From Alphaproteobacteria bacterium (GTDB lineage: Bacteria > Myxococcota_A > UBA796 > GCA-2862545), in NCBI GenBank assembly GCA_020632925.1, contig JACKER010000027.1, forward strand, positions 1 to 64,000: a stretch of 64,000 nt of DNA. Reading direction: 5' to 3'. Positions 8,763 to 18,977 of the stretch are shown here, one piece after another; the first letter of the stretch is position 1; each line of letters begins with the position of its first letter. The position numbers and the translations under genes were made by a program. Under the pieces are notes generated by a model, which saw only the letters and a program-made list of their open reading frames with translations, was not told where the DNA came from and searched no databases.

Positions 8763-8787
8763 GGGTGGGGCGGCCCAGAGCGCGGAT

Positions 8788-9666
8788 CTAGGCCTGGACG
8801 AGGGTGCCCGAGCCCTCGGCCGTGAAGACCTCCTCGAGCAGCGCGCCCGGCTGGCGGCCGTCGACGACGTGGGCGCGAGGGACGCCGCCGTTCAGCGCCC
8901 GACGCAGGGCGGCGACCTTCGGGCGCATCCCGCCGTGCAACGCACCCGACGCCTCCAGCGCCGCCAGCTCGGTCAGGTCCGTCTGCGGGAGCACCGAGGT
9001 CGGGTCGTCGGGATCGCGCAGGATGCCCGGCGCGCGCGTGCAGACCACGAGCTTGCTGGCCCCGAGCGCCACCGCGACCTCGGCCGCGACGGTGTCCGCG
9101 TTCACGTTCAGCACCTCGCCGCCCTCACCACCGCACAGCGGCGTGATCACCGGGATGGCGCCCGTGCCGGCGACCGCGCGGAGCACCTTCGGATCGACGC
9201 CGATCACGTCGCCCACGCGCCCGAAGTCCACGCGGCGCGTCTCGCCGTCGTCGTCCGTGACCTGCACCGGCGGGCGGCGGCGGGCGGCGACCAGGCCCCC
9301 CTCGAAGCCCATGAGCCCGACGGCGCGCTCGTCCTGCGCCGACAGCGCCGACACGAAGGCCGCCGACACGCGGCTCCACTCGGCGATCGCGAGATCCACC
9401 AGCTCCGGGCTCGTGATCCGGCGCCCGGCGACCCGCTCGCTCTCGAGCCCCGCGGCCGCCGCCGCCCGATCGAGCTGCGGCCCGCCGCCGTGCACCACGA
9501 CGACGCCGATGCCCACGCGGTGGAGCACGGCCACGTCGCGCGCCAGCCCGTCGCGCCACTTCGCGTCGTCCAGCAGCTCGCCGCCGACCTTCACCACGAA
9601 CGTCGACCCGGCGTACCGCCGGAGCCAGGGGACCGCCTCGAGCAGCCCGATCACGCGCTCGGCCAT
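8788..9666 (-). CDS. argB: Acetylglutamate kinase-type amino acid kinase
   Basis: A 292-residue kinase that phosphorylates N-acetyl-glutamate (or N-succinyl-glutamate in the succinyl pathway), the second step of arginine synthesis. Seen are VVKVGGELL (24-32), VVHGGGPQLDRA (57-68) and NVNADTVAAEVAVALGA (187-203), all characteristic of ArgB, plus the C-terminal GGMRPKVAALRRAL. The ATG at 9666 is preceded by GGAGG and overlaps the end of the carbamoyltransferase gene by 16 bp. It is the last gene of a three-gene operon. Because the neighbouring carbamoyltransferase may use a succinylated substrate, the acyl group used here should be treated as open. Confidence 0.92.
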   Translation of the reverse strand: MAERVIGLLEAVPWLRRYAGSTFVVKVGGELLDDAKWRDGLARDVAVLHRVGIGVVVVHGGGPQLDRAAAAAGLESERVAGRRITSPELVDLAIAEWSRVSAAFVSALSAQDERAVGLMGFEGGLVAARRRPPVQVTDDDGETRRVDFGRVGDVIGVDPKVLRAVAGTGAIPVITPLCGGEGGEVLNVNADTVAAEVAVALGASKLVVCTRAPGILRDPDDPTSVLPQTDLTELAALEASGALHGGMRPKVAALRRALNGGVPRAHVVDGRQPGALLEEVFTAEGSGTLVQA

Positions 9667-10661
9667 CGCGCACCTCCGAGCTGGGCCTCGAGCACGGCCA
9701 GCACCGTCCACAGGCGGAAGGCCGCCTGCTCCTGAACCCACGAGGACGGGCCGTCGAGGACCGCGTCCGACACCACCACGTTCCGCCGCACGGGCAGGCA
9801 GTGCATGAAGCCCGCGCCCGCCGGCACCCCGGTCACCTGCCAGCCCGAGGACGCCTCCCGCAGGCTCGCCTCCTCCTCGCGCCGCCCATAGAAGCTGCTC
9901 CCGGACCAGCTCTTCGCGTACACCACCTGCGCGCCGTCGAAGCGGGTCGCCGGGTCGTGGGTCACGCGCACGCCGCCGCCCGCCTCGGACGCCAGCGTGG
10001 ACGCGCGGTCCATCACGTCCGGCTCGAGATCGAAGCCCTCGGGGTGCGCCACGACGACGTCCATCCCGAGCATCGCCGCGGACAGCAGCACCTGGTTCGG
10101 CACCGCCTGTGGGAGCGCCTTCGGGTGCGGGGCCCAGGTGAGCACGATCCGCTTCCCGCGTGGGTCGCCGAAGCGACGGGTCCACGTCGCCTGGTCCGCG
10201 AGCCCCTGGAGCGGGTGCCAGCGCGCGGACTCGAGGTTGAGCACCGGCACCCGGGACAGCGCGCGGACCGAGGCCAGCACGCGGTCCTCGCGGTCGGCGG
10301 CGCGGTCGGCGAGCCCCGCGAAGGAGCGCACCGCCAGCACGTCGACGAACGAGGACAGCACCGGGATGGCCTCCTTCGCATGCTCCGCGTACGCCCCGTC
10401 CATCACGACGCCGTCGCGGAACTCGAGGTCCCAGGTCCCGAGGCCGGGCTGCAACACGATCGGGTGCACGCCGAGCATGGCGCAGGCCGACTCGAGCGAG
10501 GTCCGCGTGCGCAGGCTCGGGTTGAGGAAGAGCGCGCCCACGCTCGCGCCGCGGAACGTCCGGGGCTCGGCGCCCGCCGCCAGCTCGGTCGCTCGCGCCA
10601 GCAGGTCGCGCACCCCGGCGGGACCCGGCTCGGTCCCGTCCAGGAGGTCGCGATCGCTCAC
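9651..10661 (-). CDS. argF': N-acyl-ornithine carbamoyltransferase (ArgF' type)
   Basis: A 336-residue transcarbamylase. The carbamoyl-phosphate motif is FLNPSLRTRTS (45-55), not the STRTR of ordinary ornithine carbamoyltransferase. MHCLPVRRNVVVSDAVLDGP (from 286) and YAKSW (248-252) are marks of the N-acetyl/N-succinyl-ornithine class found in Xanthomonas and Bacteroides. The residue that separates acetyl (Glu92) from succinyl (Pro90) enzymes falls, in VMDGAYAEH, on Ala92 by my alignment. Published mutants with Ala there prefer succinylornithine, so this may be a succinyl enzyme. GTG start overlapping the argD stop (GTGA). In this pathway the acyl group is removed after carbamoylation. Confidence 0.9.
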   Translation of the reverse strand: MSDRDLLDGTEPGPAGVRDLLARATELAAGAEPRTFRGASVGALFLNPSLRTRTSLESACAMLGVHPIVLQPGLGTWDLEFRDGVVMDGAYAEHAKEAIPVLSSFVDVLAVRSFAGLADRAADREDRVLASVRALSRVPVLNLESARWHPLQGLADQATWTRRFGDPRGKRIVLTWAPHPKALPQAVPNQVLLSAAMLGMDVVVAHPEGFDLEPDVMDRASTLASEAGGGVRVTHDPATRFDGAQVVYAKSWSGSSFYGRREEEASLREASSGWQVTGVPAGAGFMHCLPVRRNVVVSDAVLDGPSSWVQEQAAFRLWTVLAVLEAQLGGARWPSA

Positions 10662-11806
10662 GCCGCCACCTCGGTGCGCACGGGCACCGCCAGGACGTCG
10701 CGGAGCGCGTCGGCGAGCAGATCCACGGCATAGACCGGGGCCACGGCGGGCGGCGCCAGACGCAGCACGCGCGGGTCGCTGCTCGTGCCCACCAGGAAGC
10801 CGCGGGTCAGCAGCTCCGCCGCCACGGCCTTCGCCGGCCGATCGAGCACGATGCCCGCCCAGGCGCCGGCGCCCCGCACCTCGACCACGCCCGGCACCGC
10901 GAGCAGCTCGTGCATGCGCGCGCCGAGGGCCGCGGCCTTCTCGAGCAGGCGCTCCTCCTCCATGATCTTGAGGGTCGCCTCGACCGCGGCCATCGCCATC
11001 GGGCCGCCGCCGAAGGTCGTGCCGTGCTCGCCGGGCTTGCAGGTCCGCGCGAGCTCCTCGGTCAGCAGCAGCGCCGCGACCGGGAAGCCGCCGCCCACGC
11101 CCTTGCCCACGGTCGCGAGGTCCGGTCGCACGCCGGAGCGGTGCGACGCCAGCGGCACACCCATGCGGCCCATGCCGCACTGGACCTCGTCGCAGATCAG
11201 GAGCGCACCGACCTCGTGGCAGGCCCGCTGCACGGACGCGAGCCAGCCCGGGGGCGGCACGACGACGCCGGCCATGCCCTGCACGGGCTCCACGATCACC
11301 GCGGCCACGTCGGGACCGAGCGCGCGGCGCAGCGCATCGAGGTCGCCGAAGGGCACGAAGCGGACATCGCCGTGCGCCGGGGCGTGCTGCTCGCGGTAGT
11401 GCCAGGTCACGCCGACCGCACCCATGGTGCGCCCGTGGAAGCCGTGCTCCATCGCCACGATCACCGGGCGGCCCGTCGCCTTGCGCGCGATCTTGAGCGC
11501 CGCCTCGTTCGCCTCGGCCCCGCTGTTCACGAAGAACACGCGGTCCATGCCCGTGAACGACGCCAGCCGCTCGGCCGCGCGGTCGCGGACGGGGACGTCG
11601 CAGATGCCGGTCACGAAGGACAGCGTGCGCGCCTGCTCCGCGATCGCCGCCACCCACTTCGGGTGCCCCTGCCCGAGCAGCGTCACCGCGTGCCCGCCGT
11701 AGAAATCCCAGGTGGTGCGTCCCCCCTGGTCCCACAGCAACGCACCCTCGCCGGAGACGAAGGTGACCGGCAGCTTGGCGGCGCCGACGGTGTCGAGCAG
11801 GTGCAT
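10658..11806 (-). CDS. argD: Acylornithine aminotransferase
   Basis: A 382-residue class III aminotransferase that makes N-acylornithine from N-acylglutamate semialdehyde with glutamate as donor. Motifs are NSGAEANEAALKIAR (94-108), FHGRTMGAVGVT (123-134), DEVQCGMGRMG (206-216) and the PLP lysine in TVGKGVGGGFP (Lys235). The ATG at 11806 is selected by GGAGG; an upstream in-frame Met has none. First gene of the argD-argF'-argB operon. An AT-rich stretch with palindromes lies just upstream and is a likely control region. argC, argJ/argA, argG and argH are not in the window. Confidence 0.93.
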   Translation of the reverse strand: MHLLDTVGAAKLPVTFVSGEGALLWDQGGRTTWDFYGGHAVTLLGQGHPKWVAAIAEQARTLSFVTGICDVPVRDRAAERLASFTGMDRVFFVNSGAEANEAALKIARKATGRPVIVAMEHGFHGRTMGAVGVTWHYREQHAPAHGDVRFVPFGDLDALRRALGPDVAAVIVEPVQGMAGVVVPPPGWLASVQRACHEVGALLICDEVQCGMGRMGVPLASHRSGVRPDLATVGKGVGGGFPVAALLLTEELARTCKPGEHGTTFGGGPMAMAAVEATLKIMEEERLLEKAAALGARMHELLAVPGVVEVRGAGAWAGIVLDRPAKAVAAELLTRGFLVGTSSDPRVLRLAPPAVAPVYAVDLLADALRDVLAVPVRTEVAA

Positions 11807-11844
11807 GCGTCCTCCACGTGCCCGGAGCGGGTCCGGACACGACA

Positions 11845-11950
11845 CGCATACTATGCGACAGCGATGACTGCAAATCGCGGCACGGGCAGGTCGTAAATCC
11901 AGGTATTAGCATATGAATAGTTCTATGCAATATGCGTGCACCATGCGCAT
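11845..11950 (-). promoter_or_regulatory. Candidate promoter/operator of the arg operon
   Basis: In otherwise GC-rich DNA this stretch is AT-rich and holds related palindromes: CGCATA-C-TATGCG (11845-11857), GCATA-N10-TATGC (11909-11928) and ATGCGCAT (11943-11950). On the minus strand TTGCAT and TAATAC (16 bp apart, 11930 to about 11903) could be -35/-10 elements. The first palindrome then lies between promoter and argD start, where a repressor could act. It only weakly resembles the ArgR box (TGAAT near 11914). Regulator identity is unknown. Confidence 0.4.
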
Positions 11951-11982
11951 CACGATCCACCGGATGATCACGAGGGGGTCGG

Positions 11983-12522
11983 ATGGCGTGGATCGGCCTG
12001 TTGGCGCTCGCGGGTGCGGAGGCGGCGATGATCGAAGGGGTGGCGCGCGACGCCAAGGGGGGCGCGGTGATCGTGCTCGACGACGGTGCTCCGGTCTATG
12101 TGGACGGGCTGGACGCCTGGCCAGCTGGCGTCGACGGTCTGCGGATCCGGGCGCTCGGAGAGGAGGTCGCCGAGCGCCACGTCCCGGAGGCGACGGTCTC
12201 CCCCGACGGTGCGATCAGCCAGGGGACGGCTCCCGGCAGCGCGCTGGACCGCGTGCTGCGGCCCACCTGGTGGTGTCCGACGACGACGCCCACAGGGCCC
12301 TGGACGGTGCGCATCGAGGGTGGCGAGCATGCTCCGGTCGAGATCCGGGCCGGCGGGTCGGCGGACACCGAGCGGATCGTGTCGCTCTGGCGGTCTCTGT
12401 CCGCGGCGGAGGCGCTCCCCGGGGACGCTGCGGCGACGGCGATCGTCACCGTCGGCGGGGTGGAGCAACGTCGCCCGCTCGATCGCGCGCAGGACGCGAC
12501 GCTCTCCGCGCTGATTCAGTGA
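11983..12522 (+). CDS. Secreted protein of unknown function
   Basis: A 179-residue protein with a short signal-like start (MAWIGLLALAGAEA). The mature part has beta-rich stretches such as GGAVIVLDDGAPVYVDGLDAW and TVRIEGGEHAPVEIRAGG. No family or catalytic motif is recognised. Codon use (G or C at nearly every third position) supports this frame over the overlapping minus-strand frames. It begins 176 bp from the divergent argD start and precedes the MopE-repeat gene by 50 bp on the same strand, so it could be the first gene of that operon. Confidence 0.6.
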   Translation: MAWIGLLALAGAEAAMIEGVARDAKGGAVIVLDDGAPVYVDGLDAWPAGVDGLRIRALGEEVAERHVPEATVSPDGAISQGTAPGSALDRVLRPTWWCPTTTPTGPWTVRIEGGEHAPVEIRAGGSADTERIVSLWRSLSAAEALPGDAAATAIVTVGGVEQRRPLDRAQDATLSALIQ

Positions 12523-12572
12523 AGATCGGCGCTCGCTGCGGACCCTTCTGATACGGTGCCTGCGGAGGAGCG

Positions 12573-14024
12573 GTGCTGTTCTGGTGGACCGCATGCGTGA
12601 ACACCGAGCCGCCGGCGTGCGACCCGACGTCGATGGTGGAGCGGTTCGCGGACGCGGACGGTGACGGGTACGGCGGTGAGGCGCTGGGCCGCGCCTGTGA
12701 GCTCGGTCCGGGCGAGGTCGCCGACCCGCTGGACTGCGACGACGCCGATCCGGACGTGCACCCCGACGCCGAGGAGACCTGCGACGGCCGCGACGAGGAC
12801 TGCGACGGCGCGCCGGATGAGGGGTTGCCCACGAAGCTGTGGCTGCAGGACCTCGACGGCGACGGGTACGGCGGGCGCTACGAGGGCGTGCTGGCGTGCA
12901 CGTCACCCGGCGAGGGGTGGGTGCGGGAGGGTGGCGACTGCGACGACGAGGACCCCGACCGGAGTCCGGGTGCGGTCGAGGTGTGCAACGACCACCTCGA
13001 CGACGACTGCGACGGGTTCGAGGACGACCTCGACGACACGCTCGACCTGACCACCCGCGCGATCTGGTACCGCGACGCCGATGGGGACGGGTGGGGGAAC
13101 GAGGAGATCACACGCGAACGCTGCGGCCCGCCCCAGGGGTACGTCGAGCGCCCCGGCGACTGCGACGACGCCGATCCGACGTTCTCCCGCCTGGACGCCT
13201 GGGTGGACCGCGACCGCGACGGATACGGCGACCCCAAGGCGCCCCGCTCGGTCTGCGAGCTCGCCGATCGGCTCGCCGACAACCCGCTGGACTGCGACGA
13301 CACCGATCCCACCGTGCTGCTCGCGTCGGACTGGCTCGCGGACGCCGACGGCGACGGCGTGGGCGCGGGGGCGGCCATCAGCCAGGGCTGCGTCGCCCCA
13401 CCGAACAGCGCGCCGGACTGGGCGGGCGTGGACTGCGCGCCCAACGACCCGACGATCTTCCCCGGCGCCGAGGAGATCTGCGAGAACGGCGTCGACGAGG
13501 ACTGCAACGGGTTCGACGACCTGTGCGAGGTGTTGCAGACCTGGCCGGTGGGCGACGACGAGGAGCGGTTCTCCGGCCCGAACCGGTTCCGCGGCAACCT
13601 GTTCCACGCGACGACCGAGGGCCGCATCGACGGGTTCGGCATGGACCTCGACCTGGTCGCGGGCTGCACGCTCGACTGGTACGTCCACCACAGCGACGTC
13701 TCGGGTACCGGGCCGTTCGAGGTGCTGTTCGCCGGGCAGACCACGGTGTCGGGCGGCAAGCAGACCTATGCGTCGCCCGTGGTGGACATCCCCATCGTCC
13801 CCGGCGACTGGTACGGGCTCGGCGCCGCCTGGACCTGCTCCACGACGTACACCCGGACCAACAGCAGCACCGACTGGGTGGGCGTGGACTGCGGGGTCGG
13901 CGACTTCGAGACCTGGTACTACCACGACAGCTACCCGGGCTTCTCGCCGACCTACGTCCCGCCGTCCACCTCCACCCTGACCCGCGCCTACCACGGCGAG
14001 GTCCACGTCTGGCGGCCGCTCTGA
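12573..14024 (+). CDS. MopE-like Asp/Cys-repeat lipoprotein
   Basis: A 483-residue protein with the short lipoprotein-like signal MLFWWTAC. Residues about 25-320 are repeats of the type DADGDGYGG...DPLDCDDADPDVHPDAEETCDGRDEDCDG, the putative metal-binding motif of MopE-like proteins common in myxobacteria; the Asp clusters suggest calcium or copper binding and Cys pairs suggest disulphides. The C-terminal ~150 residues form a beta-rich domain (ERFSGPNRFRGNLF..., DWYGLGAAWTC) that is not recognised. It is the first clear gene of a five-gene string with overlapping stop/start codons and is probably exported to the outer surface. Confidence 0.82.
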   Translation: MLFWWTACVNTEPPACDPTSMVERFADADGDGYGGEALGRACELGPGEVADPLDCDDADPDVHPDAEETCDGRDEDCDGAPDEGLPTKLWLQDLDGDGYGGRYEGVLACTSPGEGWVREGGDCDDEDPDRSPGAVEVCNDHLDDDCDGFEDDLDDTLDLTTRAIWYRDADGDGWGNEEITRERCGPPQGYVERPGDCDDADPTFSRLDAWVDRDRDGYGDPKAPRSVCELADRLADNPLDCDDTDPTVLLASDWLADADGDGVGAGAAISQGCVAPPNSAPDWAGVDCAPNDPTIFPGAEEICENGVDEDCNGFDDLCEVLQTWPVGDDEERFSGPNRFRGNLFHATTEGRIDGFGMDLDLVAGCTLDWYVHHSDVSGTGPFEVLFAGQTTVSGGKQTYASPVVDIPIVPGDWYGLGAAWTCSTTYTRTNSSTDWVGVDCGVGDFETWYYHDSYPGFSPTYVPPSTSTLTRAYHGEVHVWRPL

Positions 14025-15025
14025 GGATCCTGCCCGTCCTGCTCCTGGGCTGCGCGCCGCGCCCCGACGGTCCGCTGGTGGTGGTCGACCGGATGGACGA
14101 CGGCACGTACGCGCTCGTGCCCCGCGACCTGCCGCTGGCCGACCCGTTCCACGTGTCCGGGGAGGTCGCGACCGGGTTCCGCGGGGGCGCCATCGTGGTG
14201 GGCCTGAAGTCGTTGGAGGCCGAGTACCACGAGGGCGCGCGGATGCGGGTGCAGGCGGTCGAGGAGGACGGCGCCTGGGTCCCGCTCGACGAGGACGGGC
14301 TGATCGCGTGGAGCTTCTACCACCACCTCGCATCCGCCCGGGACCAGCTCGTGGACCAGGGGCACGACATCCAGCCGCTGTTCCCGCTGCGCTTCGCGTA
14401 CCAGCCGACCTTCGCGCTCGACTTCCTGGGCGTCGAGAACGCGGCCTACGTGGCGGGCACCGGCTCCTTCGTCATCATGCCGGACGCCTTCGACGGTGTG
14501 CCGCTCGCCGCCAACGCGGGGGTGGTGCGCCACGAGTTCGGTCACGCCTGGTTCGAGCGGCTCACGACCGCGGGCCCGATCGCGGCGGACAGCGAGGTGG
14601 ACCCCGTCCGCGCGCTCAACGAGGGGTTCGCCGACATGGTGGGCTCGCTGTTGCTCGACGATCCGGCGTTCATCGACCCGAGCCTGCCGCTGCCCGAGCG
14701 GCACCTCGTCCCCGAGCACGTCGCGAGCCCCGAGCTGTACGCCTCCGGCCCGAAGCCGGTGCTGTCGTACGATCCGTACGCACTCGGATCGGTCTACGCG
14801 AGCTTCATGTGGAACGTCCGGCTGGCCTCGAGCCCCGAGGAGGCGCTGGCGCTCGCCGCGGACGCCGTCGTCACCTGGGCCACGCAGGCCGCGGACGACG
14901 GGTACCGCGACACCGACCGCTTCGTGCAGGCGGTGCTGGACGCGACCGAGGGCGATCTGCACGCGACGTCCTGCCAGGCGGCGGGCCGGCAGTTCCCCGA
15001 CCGGGTGTTCGAGGGGTGCCCGTGA
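14021..15025 (+). CDS. HEFGH metallopeptidase-like lipoprotein
   Basis: About 334 residues. The N-terminus reads LRILPVLLLGC, a perfect lipobox signal, and the zinc site VRHEFGHAWFE is followed ~35 residues later by LNEGFADMVGSLL, the Glu-Asp region typical of gluzincins such as M4/M1-like or related peptidases. The substrate is unknown. No ATG, GTG or TTG exists close to the signal in this frame. The best start is a CTG at 14021 that overlaps the preceding stop (CTGA), suggesting termination-reinitiation on a rare start codon. Next gene starts within its stop codon. Confidence 0.72.
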   Translation: MRILPVLLLGCAPRPDGPLVVVDRMDDGTYALVPRDLPLADPFHVSGEVATGFRGGAIVVGLKSLEAEYHEGARMRVQAVEEDGAWVPLDEDGLIAWSFYHHLASARDQLVDQGHDIQPLFPLRFAYQPTFALDFLGVENAAYVAGTGSFVIMPDAFDGVPLAANAGVVRHEFGHAWFERLTTAGPIAADSEVDPVRALNEGFADMVGSLLLDDPAFIDPSLPLPERHLVPEHVASPELYASGPKPVLSYDPYALGSVYASFMWNVRLASSPEEALALAADAVVTWATQAADDGYRDTDRFVQAVLDATEGDLHATSCQAAGRQFPDRVFEGCP

Positions 15026-15498
15026 TCGCGCTGTGGCAGCTCGGCCTCGGGGTCGACGCGACCGCGCTGTCGAGCGCCTCGCAGGTCGAGCTGGCGCCGG
15101 GCGGGCGGCTCTGGGTGGGGACGGCGCGACCCGTGGCTGGGCCGCTCGCGCTCGGGAGCACGCTCGAGGTCCAGGGCACGGCGTACCGTGCGCGGACGGA
15201 CCTGTACACGATCGACACGACCTTCCTGCGGGCCGCGCCGACCTTCGACCTGAACGTGGGCGACGAGCGGGCCTGCTTCCAGCTCGGGGTGGGTCCGGCG
15301 GTCGCCGCGCGCCTCGTGAGCCTCCAGGGCGGCGGGCTGGACGTGGACACGCTCCGGGTGGAGCCGGGGGCACGCGCGCGGACGGCGGTGGACGTGGCCT
15401 TCGGTGCGCACGGGGTGTTCCGCTGGCAGGTGGCGCTGACGACGCGGGCCTCGCAGCTCGACTACGACGCCGGCATCGGCCTGGGGTGGCGGTGGTGA
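15022..15498 (+). CDS. Small outer-membrane barrel-like protein
   Basis: A 158-residue protein with alternating hydrophobic/polar strands ending in an aromatic (DAGIGLGWRW), the usual C-terminus of an outer-membrane beta-barrel. The signal region MIALWQLGLGVDA is short and weak. No family recognised. GTG at 15022 overlaps the previous TGA (GTGA). It belongs with the downstream barrel-like gene, also coupled by GTGA. Confidence 0.6.
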   Translation: MIALWQLGLGVDATALSSASQVELAPGGRLWVGTARPVAGPLALGSTLEVQGTAYRARTDLYTIDTTFLRAAPTFDLNVGDERACFQLGVGPAVAARLVSLQGGGLDVDTLRVEPGARARTAVDVAFGAHGVFRWQVALTTRASQLDYDAGIGLGWRW

Positions 15499-16160
15499 GG
15501 TGGACGCCGACGCTGCTCCTGGCGGGATGCACGACGCTGTCGACGCTGGACGGCGCCCGCACGCTGTCGCCCGGAGCCACGCAGATCGCGATGGCGGCGT
15601 CGCTGCAGGAGGGCGCCAACCCGGTGTCGGCCTCGCTGATCCCGCTGCCGCAGGTGGAGGTGGCGGCACGCCACGGCATCGTGGAGGACGTGGACCTCGG
15701 GTTCCGGTTCTACCTCCTCGGCATGGGGACGGACGTGCGGTACCGGTTCCTGGAGCTGCACCCGCTGCACGTCGCGGTCCAGCCCGGGCTGTTCGTGTTC
15801 GCGCTGCCGCTCGGGGGCTTCCAGGGCTCGCTCGAGATGCGGGCGCCGGTGACGGCGGAGGTGGAGCTGACGGACCGCTGGTCGGTGGCGGCGGGGACGC
15901 GGGTGTTCCTGCGGGAGCAGTGGAACACCGTGAAGCTGGAGGGCGACACCGGGGTGGCGTCGCGGCTGGACAGCTTCCTCGGGGGAGCCGGGCGCTTCGA
16001 GTACCACGTGCCCAGGTTCACGCTGGGGGCCTCGGTGGATGTCTACGGACAGCCCGCGCGCGCCGGTGGCCTCGCGTGGTCGGGCGGGCTCGACGTGCAG
16101 TTCCGGCTCTCGTCCGCGCGGGAGCGCAACGAGCGTTGGAAGGCGGAGCACCCGGATTGA
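15495..16160 (+). CDS. Barrel-like lipoprotein
   Basis: A 221-residue protein starting MRWTPTLLLAGC, with lipobox Cys12. The mature region has amphipathic strand patterns (VDLGFRFYLLGMGTDVRYRFLELHPLHVAVQPGL and LGASVDVYG), fitting an eight- to ten-stranded barrel or a lipid-anchored beta-sandwich. Function is unknown. GTG at 15495 overlaps the previous stop; GTG at 15492 is an alternative. It ends with a charged tail (ARERNERWKAEHPD). Confidence 0.65.
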   Translation: MRWTPTLLLAGCTTLSTLDGARTLSPGATQIAMAASLQEGANPVSASLIPLPQVEVAARHGIVEDVDLGFRFYLLGMGTDVRYRFLELHPLHVAVQPGLFVFALPLGGFQGSLEMRAPVTAEVELTDRWSVAAGTRVFLREQWNTVKLEGDTGVASRLDSFLGGAGRFEYHVPRFTLGASVDVYGQPARAGGLAWSGGLDVQFRLSSARERNERWKAEHPD

Positions 16161-16588
16161 GGAGGCTCCTGCTGGTCGCCGCCGGGCTGGGGGTGGGGAC
16201 GGCGTGTTGCCCGATCCCCGTGCCGCGAAGGGTCTCGGTGCGTCCGCGGATCGAGGTGACGGTGACCGACGCCGACGGGCGGGCGGTCTCGGGGGCGACG
16301 CTCACCCTGGCCCGCTGGATCGAGGGTCCCCCGCCGGACACCGAGGTGGACCGCTGGTCCGCGACCACCGACCCCGCCGGACAGCACGTGTTCGACGCGA
16401 TCGAGGCCACCGAGAGCGCCATGCCGCTGATGATGCACGGCGTCCCCTGGTACGGCTGGCGCCTGTGCGCGGAGGCGCCGGGGCTGGGTGCTGGGACCTG
16501 GGAGCTCGGCGCGACCCAGCCGGTGATGGGCCCCACCACCGCGGGCGTCACGCTGGTCCCGGGAGCGAGCTGCAGCGCCGGTCGGGTC

Positions 16589-16603
<15 letters not shown>
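16157..16603 (+). CDS. Small lipoprotein with Ig/carboxypeptidase-regulatory-like fold
   Basis: A 148-residue protein. The TTG at 16157 overlaps the preceding TGA. Its signal MRRLLLVAAGLGVGTACC carries a lipobox (GTAC). The middle, VTVTDADGRAVSGATLTLAR, matches the opening of carboxypeptidase-regulatory-like or other beta-sandwich domains. It is the last of five coupled envelope genes and overlaps tail-to-tail by 15 bp with the convergent MYXO-CTERM gene. Confidence 0.65.
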
Positions 16604-18505
<1,902 letters not shown>

Positions 18506-18514
18506 GCCACCATC

Positions 18515-18943
18515 CTACCGCGTGGTGTCAGCGGACACGGGAGGTGCGGCGCGAAAGCGGTCCTCCGGACCCGGCCCGACGTAGACCTGGACGAGGTCCG
18601 CGGCTTCCAGCACCTTCGCGGCGTGCTCCACGCCCTGCGGCACGAGGACCGCGTCCCCCGGCCCGGCGGTGCTCACCACACCGCCGATGGTCACCTCCAC
18701 CCGACCCCTCACCACCACCAGGAGCTCGTCGCTCGTCTCGTGGCGGTGGGCCGGGACGGCGGCGCCGACGTCGAAGGTGAGCGTGTCCACCGCGGCCCGC
18801 GTGGAGCCGGTGGACGGGCCGAGGAGCAGCGTCGCGGTCCCCTTGCCGTCGGCGATCCGGAAGGCGGGTGCCGAGGCGGCCGAGACCACACCGGCGGGCG
18901 CGGGTTCTGCGGCGAGCGCGAGCGACAGGAGCGGGAGCAGCAC
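18515..18943 (-). CDS. Exported cupin-domain protein
   Basis: A 142-residue single-domain cupin with a short signal (MLLPLLSLALAAEP). The metal ligands are in PAHRHETSDELL (His66, His68, Glu73) with the later His107 in VPQGVEHAAK; the Gly-rich VEVTIGGVVSTAGPGDAVLVP links the two cupin motifs. Substrate unknown; cupins of this size may be sensors, isomerases or oxygenases. The start is GTG at 18943 with GGAGG upstream. Just beyond lies the broken RHS region, whose orphan cassette begins about 35 bp away on the other strand. Confidence 0.8.
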   Translation of the reverse strand: MLLPLLSLALAAEPAPAGVVSAASAPAFRIADGKGTATLLLGPSTGSTRAAVDTLTFDVGAAVPAHRHETSDELLVVVRGRVEVTIGGVVSTAGPGDAVLVPQGVEHAAKVLEAADLVQVYVGPGPEDRFRAAPPVSADTTR

Positions 18944-18977
18944 GGGAACCTCCGGGCGCCAGGGTACTCCCGCCCCG

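Noticed and set aside
12839..14020. Upstream extension of the HEFGH peptidase within the MopE gene
   Set aside because: The extension is an Arg-rich out-of-frame reading of the MopE repeats; the lipobox signal starts at 14021.
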